A DNA stretch of 22,918 bases, taken from NCBI GenBank assembly GCA_905215555.1, contig CAJMQU010000064.1, positions 1 to 22,918 on the forward strand. Direction: 5' to 3'. The first letter of the stretch is position 1. Each line of letters opens with the position of its first letter. Position numbers and translations under genes: made by a program. Positions 15,561 to 21,426 of the stretch are shown piece by piece. This DNA is from an uncultured bacterium. Lineage in GTDB: Bacteria; Bacteroidota; Bacteroidia; Bacteroidales; Bacteroidaceae. The notes below the pieces were generated by a model that saw only the letters and a program-made list of their open reading frames with translations, searched no databases and was not told the origin of the DNA.

Positions 15561-16853
15561 ATGAAAACTACTTATTGGGCAATGCTTCTCATGCTTTTGC
15601 CAAGCATGGCGTATACGCAAACTACAGAAAAAGAGAATGATTTTTCAATGTCTATCCAAATCAGACCCCGCGCGGAGTATCGTAACGGTGCTTTGGTTCC
15701 CCGCAATGAAGGGGAGGAGCCTGCGGGTTTCATCAACAATCGTGCACGTCTCTCTATGGAGTATAAGCGTTCCGACTTGCAGATGAAAATCTCTGCACAG
15801 CACGTTGGTGTATGGGGACAGGACCCGCAGATTGACAAGAACGGCCGTTTCATTATGAACGAAGCATGGGCCAAACTGAACTTTGGCAAAGGTTTCTTTG
15901 CCAAACTGGGACGTCAAAGTCTTGTTTATGATGACGAACGTATTTTGGGCGGACTGGACTGGAACATAGCCGGACGCTACCATGATGCATTGAAACTGGG
16001 GTATGCCAACCCCAACAATCAACTGCATCTTATTCTCGCCTTCAATCAGAATGATGAGACTAAGATAGGCGGTACCTACTATCAGCAAAACGGCGCGCAG
16101 CCCTATAAGAATATGCAGACGTTCTGGTATCATTATTTCTCCAGCTATACTTCTTTCGATGCATCTTTATTGTTCATGAATCTGGGTATGGAAACCGGTG
16201 ATGCCGCCATTAAAGAATCTCACACCCGTTATCTGCAAACGATGGGAACTTATATCACCTGCAAGATAAACGTATGGGATGTAATCGGAGCCTTCTATTA
16301 TCAGACGGGCAAGAACCAAAATGTGCAGAAAGTATCCGCTTTTATGGCAAGCCTGCAAGTGGCTTATGCTTTCGCATCGAGCAGCCTTGAACCTACTTGG
16401 ACGATAGTGGCAAGCGCCGATTATCTAAGTGGCAACAGCGGTGGTAGCGATAAATATAAAGCCTTCAACCCTCTGTATGGCACGCACCATAAATTCTATG
16501 GTGCCATGGATTATTTCTATGCTTCCGACTTTGTATCCGGGTATGCTCCCGGTTTGTTTGACAAGCGTCTGGGCGTTCGTTTCCGTGCTTCCGATAAGGT
16601 GGATATGGACTTGAACTACCATCATTTCTCCACAGCGGCAAAGTTATCGGGCTTGAAGAAAGCATTAGGCTCGGAAATGGATTACCAAATCAACTGGTCG
16701 GTGATGAAAGATGTGAAGCTCTCTGCCGGATATTCCATCATGCGCGGAACAGAGACTATGGACGTAGTGAAAGGTGGCAATCATAAAAGTTGGCAAGATT
16801 GGGGATGGGTTTCAGTCAATATCAATCCCCGTGTATTGTTTGTAAGGTGGTAA
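15561..16853 (+). CDS. Alginate-export-family outer-membrane porin in the nrf operon
   Basis: The 430-residue product has a signal peptide (MKTTYWAMLLMLLPSMAYTQ) and then an outer-membrane beta barrel. The start SIQIRPRAEYRNGA, the element FINNRARLSMEYKRSDLQMK and LGRQSLVYDDERILGGLDWN are the conserved segments of the alginate export (AlgE-like) porin family. The last residue is Trp (VLFVRW), as usual for barrel insertion. It begins 8 bases after ccsA and ends the operon. Despite the family name, alginate is unlikely here; by context it may admit nitrite or another anion to the periplasmic reductase. That substrate is inference only. Confidence 0.82.
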   Translation: MKTTYWAMLLMLLPSMAYTQTTEKENDFSMSIQIRPRAEYRNGALVPRNEGEEPAGFINNRARLSMEYKRSDLQMKISAQHVGVWGQDPQIDKNGRFIMNEAWAKLNFGKGFFAKLGRQSLVYDDERILGGLDWNIAGRYHDALKLGYANPNNQLHLILAFNQNDETKIGGTYYQQNGAQPYKNMQTFWYHYFSSYTSFDASLLFMNLGMETGDAAIKESHTRYLQTMGTYITCKINVWDVIGAFYYQTGKNQNVQKVSAFMASLQVAYAFASSSLEPTWTIVASADYLSGNSGGSDKYKAFNPLYGTHHKFYGAMDYFYASDFVSGYAPGLFDKRLGVRFRASDKVDMDLNYHHFSTAAKLSGLKKALGSEMDYQINWSVMKDVKLSAGYSIMRGTETMDVVKGGNHKSWQDWGWVSVNINPRVLFVRW

Positions 16854-16893
16854 GATAAAAAATGATTTTTCTCTCTAAACTATTGTTTACTAT

Positions 16894-16939
16894 ATTAGAA
16901 AAGTATGTATAAGACATCTCTTATACGTACTTTTCTAAT
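16894..16939. terminator. Bidirectional hairpin between nrf operon and Crp/Fnr gene
   Basis: A 21-bp stem with one G-U pair (ATTAGAAAAGTATG... with ...CGTACTTTTCTAAT) and a four-base loop lies between convergent genes. Its right arm includes the last six codons of the regulator ending at 16921. The TTTT tracts lie within the stem on either strand. Confidence 0.65.
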
Positions 16940-17610
16940 AATGCTTCATCCAGAATCCGTACTGTTTTTCCTTCCATTTCTATAATTCCTTCCTTTATCA
17001 TTTTATTGATTTCCTTCGACAGTGCCGGACGGGTTACGTTCAGATATTCAGCAAGTGTGGCCTGGTTATGTATAATGTTGACCGTCGTGGTATTCTTTTT
17101 CCTGTGTTCCAACAGATAGACCACAAAGCGTTCCCGTACAGTTTTCCGTGAAAGCGTTTTCAGGCGCGTTACCGTGCAGACATTGCAGTTACCGGTGATA
17201 CATAGAAAATTGTGTAATATCTTTGGCTCTTCACTGATGAGTTTGAACATAGACTCTTTACTGGCCGTGAGTAGTATGCCGTCTTCTATAGCCGTAAAAG
17301 TTGCCGGTAGTGTTCCGTCTGAACTGAACAAGTGAGGAGTGGCAAATGCGCGTGCAGCTACGATATACTCAATCATGACTTCATTGCCTAATCCATCGAT
17401 GATATCGACCCGCAGTTTCCCTTCCAGCAATACGTATAGCTTTTTGCAAAGGGTTCCCTGAGTAACTATTATATCTTTCTTGTTGACTTCATATACTGAG
17501 AGGTCCAATCTGTCAAGCAATGAATGCTTGATGTTGAGCGGCAAATCCCGGAATAAGGGAATGCGGAATAATTGCTCTTTATACTCATCGGTCAATGCGA
17601 TTTTCTTCAT
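16921..17610 (-). CDS. Crp/Fnr family regulator with a CX4CX2C cluster
   Basis: The 229-residue protein has the cyclic-nucleotide-binding-like sensor fold (about 20-125), a dimerisation helix and a C-terminal helix-turn-helix (QATLAEYLNVTRPALSKEIN, 183-202). C137, C142 and C145 (CITGNCNVC) lie at the start of the dimer helix, and C55 lies in the sensor domain. Four cysteines could hold an iron-sulfur cluster or react with NO, but this is inference; classic Fnr ligands lie elsewhere. It is convergent with the nrf operon, and a second Crp/Fnr gene lies 82 bases upstream. It has its own -7 box (17636-17643). It is a plausible regulator of nrf, hcp or both. Confidence 0.88.
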   Translation of the reverse strand: MKKIALTDEYKEQLFRIPLFRDLPLNIKHSLLDRLDLSVYEVNKKDIIVTQGTLCKKLYVLLEGKLRVDIIDGLGNEVMIEYIVAARAFATPHLFSSDGTLPATFTAIEDGILLTASKESMFKLISEEPKILHNFLCITGNCNVCTVTRLKTLSRKTVRERFVVYLLEHRKKNTTTVNIIHNQATLAEYLNVTRPALSKEINKMIKEGIIEMEGKTVRILDEALLEKYV

Positions 17611-17635
17611 TGCTTATATTAGATGTTTGGTTGCG

Positions 17636-17643
17636 CAAATATA
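17636..17643 (-). promoter_or_regulatory. -7 promoter box of the Cys-containing Crp/Fnr gene
   Basis: The minus strand reads TATATTTG, matching TAnnTTTG, 26 bases before the start. A minus-strand TTTG at 17666-17669 could be the -33 element. The dyad AACTTT-TT-AAAGTT at 17681-17694 overlaps the stop of the upstream gene and could be an operator. Confidence 0.6.
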
Positions 17644-17692
17644 GGAATTATATGCGGATACAAGGCAAAGTGAAAGTAAGAACTTTTTAAAG

Positions 17693-18331
17693 TTACAGGT
17701 ATTTCCCGGCATTTATCTCGTCAATTCTCATCTCCTTACCCTCTATTAGTATGCAACCTTCGTTAGTCAACTCCGATAAGGCACGTGCCAGCGATGGGCG
17801 GGCTACTGCGAGTATATGTGCTACCTCTTGTTGTGAAGTGATGGTGCCGTGCATCTTTATGTAGTTAAGTAAGCGTGATTTCAGGCTTTGCAAGGCAAAC
17901 TCATTCAATTTCTTGGAGAGGAAGAGACTACGGTCGGATATCAGTTTCAGGAAATTTTGCATAACTACCGGATGTTGATGTATGAACTCCAGGAATGCAT
18001 CTTTGTTCAGTATCAGTACTTCGGCAGCTTCCAGTGTTTCGATATTTACCGGAAAACGGTTTTCGGATGCAAAGATAAACGCAGGGGCAAGAAGTCTGGG
18101 AGCCCGCAAGGTCTCTATGGTCAGTTGCTTTCCTTCTGAACTGACCATTTGTGTGCGGACAGTCCCATAGCACAGGATATAGAGTGAGCGGTATATGTCT
18201 CCTTGCAAGGCAATGAAATCTCCCGGTTTATACGACTTAAGTGTATGTTGGTGTGACAGAATGAACTGCAACAGCGTTTCCTCTGTTATACCTTGAAACA
18301 ATGGCATCTGCAATAATACATGTGGTTCCAT
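17693..18331 (-). CDS. Crp/Fnr family regulator, HcpR-like
   Basis: Read from the Met at 18331, the 212-residue protein has the Crp-type sensor domain (about 10-125, KPGDFIALQGDIYRSLYILC). The C-terminal helix-turn-helix is SQQEVAHILAVARPSLARALSEL (about 166-188). Longer readings start at 18364 or 18406. The 18406 start is excluded because a -7 box at 18404-18411 overlaps it; 18364 remains possible. The gene is divergent from hcp, and a 76-bp tandem duplication with palindromes lies between them. In Porphyromonas and other anaerobes the Crp/Fnr regulator HcpR controls hcp in response to NO, and position makes this gene the best HcpR candidate. No obvious [4Fe-4S] cysteine set is present. Confidence 0.85.
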   Translation of the reverse strand: MEPHVLLQMPLFQGITEETLLQFILSHQHTLKSYKPGDFIALQGDIYRSLYILCYGTVRTQMVSSEGKQLTIETLRAPRLLAPAFIFASENRFPVNIETLEAAEVLILNKDAFLEFIHQHPVVMQNFLKLISDRSLFLSKKLNEFALQSLKSRLLNYIKMHGTITSQQEVAHILAVARPSLARALSELTNEGCILIEGKEMRIDEINAGKYL

Positions 18332-18403
18332 TCTTTTTAAGTTTTTTGTGATTGGGTGTAACATAGGTGACAATTTACCTGCAGTAAACACTCCATCTTT
18401 GCA

Positions 18404-18411
18404 CAAAGATA
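18404..18411 (-). promoter_or_regulatory. -7 promoter box of the HcpR-like regulator
   Basis: The minus strand reads TATCTTTG, a full match to TAnnTTTG. The tandem duplication repeats this position at 18480-18487 as TATCTTTA, losing the final G. The first palindrome is centred about 33 bases upstream of the box. Confidence 0.65.
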
Positions 18412-18431
18412 ATGCAAATCGAATGCAGAAC

Positions 18432-18449
18432 TTTCATGCTCGCATGAAA
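18432..18449. promoter_or_regulatory. Operator palindrome 1 (regulator-proximal)
   Basis: TTTCATGC-TC-GCATGAAA is a perfect 8-2-8 dyad centred at 18440.5, about 43 bases upstream of the likely transcription start of the HcpR-like gene. That suits autoregulation by a Crp/Fnr dimer. Confidence 0.65.
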
Positions 18450-18507
18450 AAGTTATGCTGAGATGCAGCTTATCTTCTTTAAAGATAATGTAAATCGAAT
18501 GCAGAAC

Positions 18508-18525
18508 TTTCATGCTCGCATGAAA
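18508..18525. promoter_or_regulatory. Operator palindrome 2 (hcp-proximal)
   Basis: This is an identical copy of the 18-base palindrome, exactly 76 bases from the first. Its centre is about 60 bases upstream of the weak hcp -7 box (TATTTTAT, 18573-18580), close to the class I activator position of Crp-family proteins. Confidence 0.65.
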
Positions 18526-18600
18526 AAGTTATGCTGAGATGTAGCTTATCTTCTTTAAAGAAGATGCAAATGTATTTTATAACTAAATAAAAAGAATAAG

Positions 18601-20256
18601 ATGATGGAAGCTAAAATGTTTTGTTATCAATGTCAGGAAACAATGAAAGGAACGGGTTGCATCCTGAAAGGTGTGTGTGGAAAAGAGAGTCATACGGCAA
18701 AAGCAATGGACTTGCTGATGTTTGTAGTGCGTGGTGTATCAGTAATCGCTGACGAACTGAGGAATGCCGGACATGCTGTATCTCTTGAGGTGAACCGTTT
18801 CGTTGTGGATTCTTTGTTCTGCACTATTACGAATGCCAATTTTGATGATGAAAGTATTCTCCGCAGAGTTGATAAGGGTATGGAGTTGCGCAATCGTTTG
18901 ATGGAAGAAGCAGGGAATAAGGGCATTTCTCTGCCGGCAATCGACGAACTGCGATGGCAGGGTGGTCGTGAAGAATATGCTTCTAAGGCGGAAACGGTTG
19001 GTGTGTTGCGTGAGCCGGACGTAGACCTACGCTCTCTGAAAGAGTTGATGACTTATGGATTAAAAGGTATGGCTGCTTATCTGGAACATGCTATGCGCCT
19101 GGGTTATGATGATGCCTCTATTCACACTTTTATGCAACATGCTTTGGCTGCCAGCGCCGCAAAGTCACTCTCAGCAGACGAATGGGTGAAGATGGTGCTA
19201 CAAACCGGAGAATATGGCGTGAAGACTATGGCTTTGCTGGATAAGGCGAACACCAGTCGTTACGGTAATCCGGAGATTACCAAAGTAAATATCGGAGTAG
19301 GAAAGTGTCCGGGCATCCTGATAAGCGGACACGACCTGAAAGACATGGAAGAGTTGCTGAAACAAACCGAAGGCACAGGTGTGGATGTATATACGCATAG
19401 CGAAATGCTTCCTGCTCACTATTATCCCGCTTTCAAAAAATACTCTCACTTTGTGGGCAACTATGGAAATGCGTGGTGGAAACAACGTGAAGAGTTCACC
19501 ACCTTTAATGGCCCTATCCTGTTCACTACGAACTGTATCGTTCCTCCGTTGGCAAATGCTGAATATAAAGAACGTATGTTCACTACAAACTCCACCGGAT
19601 ACCCCGGTTGCAAGTATATTCAAGCAGATGCGGAAGGTAGAAAAGATTTTTCTGAGATTATAGAAATTGCTAAGCAATGCCAGCCGCCTATGGAAATAGA
19701 ACATGGTGAGATTATCGGTGGCTTTGCTCACAATCAGGTATTGCAACTGGCGGACAAAGTGGTGGATGCTGTGAAGAGTGGCGCTATCCGTAAATTTGTA
19801 GTGATGGCAGGGTGTGACGGACGTATGAAAAGCCGTGACTACTACACTGAGTTTGCCAAAGCATTACCCAAAGATACGGTTATTCTGACTGCAGGTTGTG
19901 CCAAGTATCGTTACAATAAATTGCCTTTGGGTGACATCAATGGCATTCCGCGTGTGTTGGATGCCGGACAGTGTAACGACAGTTACTCTTTGGCAGTCAT
20001 CGCAATGAAATTGAAGGAAGTGTTCGAACTGAACGATATTAATGAACTTCCTATTGTATATAACATCGCCTGGTACGAACAAAAGGCGGTCATTGTTTTA
20101 TTGGCACTGTTAAGCCTGGGTGTGAAGAAGATTCATTTAGGACCTACATTGCCGGCATTCCTGTCGCCTAATGTGGCGAAGGTGCTGGTAGATACTTTCC
20201 AGATAGGCACTATTAGCGATGTGGAGGATGATTTGAAGATATTCCAGTTATCATAA
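18601..20256 (+). CDS. hcp: Hydroxylamine reductase / hybrid cluster protein
   Basis: The 551-residue iron-sulfur protein reduces hydroxylamine in vitro and acts in cells as an NO reductase or S-nitrosylase under nitrosative stress. The N-terminal cubane ligands C8, C11, C20 and C26 form CX2CX8CX5C, the anaerobe-type pattern. Hybrid cluster segments are present: GVGKCPGILISGHDLKDMEE, THSEMLPAHYYP, FTTNCIVPP, GYPGCKYI, MAGCDGRMKSR, TAGCAKYRYN, LDAGQCNDSYS and YEQKAV. Two ATGs at 18601 and 18604 are both usable. The gene is monocistronic, followed by a strong terminator. No hcr-type reductase gene is adjacent. Linkage to nrfHA and two Crp/Fnr genes points to defence against NO made during nitrite reduction. 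Confidence 0.97.
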   Translation: MMEAKMFCYQCQETMKGTGCILKGVCGKESHTAKAMDLLMFVVRGVSVIADELRNAGHAVSLEVNRFVVDSLFCTITNANFDDESILRRVDKGMELRNRLMEEAGNKGISLPAIDELRWQGGREEYASKAETVGVLREPDVDLRSLKELMTYGLKGMAAYLEHAMRLGYDDASIHTFMQHALAASAAKSLSADEWVKMVLQTGEYGVKTMALLDKANTSRYGNPEITKVNIGVGKCPGILISGHDLKDMEELLKQTEGTGVDVYTHSEMLPAHYYPAFKKYSHFVGNYGNAWWKQREEFTTFNGPILFTTNCIVPPLANAEYKERMFTTNSTGYPGCKYIQADAEGRKDFSEIIEIAKQCQPPMEIEHGEIIGGFAHNQVLQLADKVVDAVKSGAIRKFVVMAGCDGRMKSRDYYTEFAKALPKDTVILTAGCAKYRYNKLPLGDINGIPRVLDAGQCNDSYSLAVIAMKLKEVFELNDINELPIVYNIAWYEQKAVIVLLALLSLGVKKIHLGPTLPAFLSPNVAKVLVDTFQIGTISDVEDDLKIFQLS

Positions 20257-20265
20257 GCATTAAAA

Positions 20266-20303
20266 AAAAACTCCGGCATAGCAATAGTGATGCCGGAGTT
20301 TTT
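20266..20303 (+). terminator. Intrinsic terminator of hcp
   Basis: AACTCCGGCAT and ATGCCGGAGTT form an 11-bp GC-rich stem with a ten-base loop, preceded by an A run and followed by TTT. It lies 10 bases after the hcp stop codon. The downstream promoter box follows at once. Confidence 0.88.
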
Positions 20304-20306
20304 CTT

Positions 20307-20314
20307 TATCTTTG
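20307..20314 (+). promoter_or_regulatory. -7 promoter box of the DUF3791-DUF3990 operon
   Basis: TATCTTTG matches TAnnTTTG. The palindrome at 20316-20333 begins two bases later, so a bound repressor would cover the transcription start. Confidence 0.65.
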
Positions 20315-20315
20315 G

Positions 20316-20333
20316 CACTCAATATATTGAGTG
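20316..20333. promoter_or_regulatory. Perfect 18-bp operator palindrome of the toxin-antitoxin-like operon
   Basis: CACTCAATATATTGAGTG equals its own reverse complement over all 18 bases. Its position across the expected transcription start is that of an autorepressor site, as in many toxin-antitoxin operons. A small mRNA hairpin is an alternative reading. Confidence 0.6.
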
Positions 20334-20367
20334 AAACATTTAATATTTTAAGTGGGAGGAGAGTTTT

Positions 20368-20592
20368 ATGGATACCGAATTGAAAAGCAAGATAGAATAC
20401 ATTGTAGTTTGTATTTCGGAGTTTGCTAATCGTTATGCATTGTCATTTCGTCAATCGTTCAATTACCTTGATTTTTATAAAGGTATTGATTTCTTGGATA
20501 GATGCTATGAGGCTGAACATCAGTTTTCAATAGAGGATGCTATTGATGATTTAACAGATTATTGCAAACGCCATGGAGGGGCTTTGGCATGA
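20368..20592 (+). CDS. DUF3791 domain protein, possible antitoxin
   Basis: The 74-residue protein is helical and acidic. IEYIVVCISEFANRYALSFR at 9-28, a YLDFYKGIDFL element and a C-terminal IEDAIDDLTDYC match the DUF3791 pattern. DUF3791 genes are usually found beside DUF3990 genes, as here. A good ribosome-binding site (GGGAGGAG) lies upstream of the ATG. The stop codon overlaps the next start as ATGA, so the two proteins are made together. By size, order and a palindromic operator upstream, an antitoxin or repressor role is plausible, but I see no clear DNA-binding motif, and the family's function is not established. Confidence 0.8.
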   Translation: MDTELKSKIEYIVVCISEFANRYALSFRQSFNYLDFYKGIDFLDRCYEAEHQFSIEDAIDDLTDYCKRHGGALA

Positions 20593-21068
20593 AATTATAC
20601 CACGGATCAAATGTAGAAATAGAACAAATCGATTTTAGCAAGTCGAAGCCGTATAAAGATTTCGGTCGTGGCTTCTATTTGTCTGATAATAAAGAACAGG
20701 CTTGGAATATGGCTCATCAAAAGGTGATGCAAACAGAGAGCGGTACTGAGACTGTGAATATATATGAGTTTGATGAAAGCCATCTGACAGATGGTAGCTT
20801 AAAAGTGAAACAATTTGATTCTTATTGCGAAGAGTGGGCGCAGTTTGTGCTGCACAATCGTAATAGGAGTGAAGCACTGGCGGGGCATACTTATGATGTC
20901 GTAGTGGGACCGATTGCTGATGACAAAGTAGGGGTGCAAATTCGTTTATTTAATGAAAAGTATATTGATATACAAACATTGCTGACCCGTTTGAAGTTTA
21001 TAAAAGGAATGACTATACAATATTTTTTTGGTACGGAACGTGCCATACAAACCTTGAAAAAGTTATGA
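20589..21068 (+). CDS. DUF3990 domain protein, ADP-ribosyltransferase-like, possible toxin
   Basis: The 159-residue product starts at the ATG that overlaps the DUF3791 stop; an earlier in-frame ATG at 20562 lies inside that gene and is not favoured. LYHGS at 3-7 and DFGRGFYLSDNKEQA at 24-38 are the first two motifs of the ADP-ribosyltransferase fold (H5, Y30). QYFFGTERAIQTL at 144-156 lies where the third catalytic element is expected, with Q144 instead of Glu. TYDVVVGPIADD (101-112) is typical of DUF3990. An enzymatic toxin modifying a cellular target is a reasonable inference, but substrate and activity are unknown. It is flanked by two small genes that overlap it by four bases each. Confidence 0.82.
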   Translation: MKLYHGSNVEIEQIDFSKSKPYKDFGRGFYLSDNKEQAWNMAHQKVMQTESGTETVNIYEFDESHLTDGSLKVKQFDSYCEEWAQFVLHNRNRSEALAGHTYDVVVGPIADDKVGVQIRLFNEKYIDIQTLLTRLKFIKGMTIQYFFGTERAIQTLKKL

Positions 21069-21289
21069 CTATGACAGATAAGCAATTCTTGATAGAGGGT
21101 ATCACGAAAGATATTGTAGGATACTTGATTGAAGATTATGACCTGGATTTGCAGAGTGCTTTGCGCCGTCTCTATAATTCCGATACCTATGCTAAATTAC
21201 TTGATGAACGTTCCGGACTCTATATACAGAGTTCCCGCTATGTATATGACTTTTTGCAGAATGAAATAAAAACAGGCCGAATGGCATAA
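21065..21289 (+). CDS. Small helical protein, third gene of the DUF3791-DUF3990 operon
   Basis: The 74-residue protein starts at an ATG overlapping the DUF3990 stop; a second in-frame ATG at 21071 is also usable. I do not assign it firmly to a family. It is helical and acidic, with EGITKDIVGYLIEDYDLDLQ at 10-29, then ALRRLYNSDTYAKLLDE and LYIQSSRYVYDFLQNE. Similar in size to the DUF3791 protein, it may be a distant relative or a second, toxin-binding partner. The overlap implies coupled translation in a three-gene unit. No DNA-binding motif or signal peptide is visible. Confidence 0.75.
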   Translation: MTMTDKQFLIEGITKDIVGYLIEDYDLDLQSALRRLYNSDTYAKLLDERSGLYIQSSRYVYDFLQNEIKTGRMA

Positions 21290-21325
21290 GAATGTCTTCG
21301 ATTTCTTTTGTTCCCTAAAACAAGA

Positions 21326-21357
21326 GTAGGAAGAAAACTTCTTCGTTCTCTTCCTAC
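21326..21357. terminator. Hairpin between convergent genes
   Basis: GTAGGAAGA (21326-21334) and TCTTCCTAC (21349-21357) form a 9-bp stem with an inner GAAG/CTTC pairing. T-rich sequence follows on both strands, so it can serve both the small-protein operon and the fimbrillin-like gene. Confidence 0.65.
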
Positions 21358-21426
21358 CCGATTCTTTATTTTCAAAAGTTTTTTCTTATGTAACAAAGAC
21401 CTTTTTCATTGTTCCTTGTCCTTTCT

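Larger units (their letters stand above)
18405..18572. repeat. 76-bp tandem duplication in the hcp/regulator intergenic region
   Basis: Copy one is 18405-18480 and copy two is 18481-18556, differing at only two of 76 positions. A partial third copy of 16 bases follows (18557-18572, three differences). Each full copy carries the palindrome TTTCATGCTCGCATGAAA. The copy junction forms the imperfect dyad TTATCTTCTTTAAAGATAA. It fills nearly all the space between the two divergent genes. Confidence 0.92.

Noticed and set aside
18405..18572. CRISPR-like array
   Set aside because: There are only two adjacent full copies with no spacers and no cas genes; it is a tandem promoter duplication.
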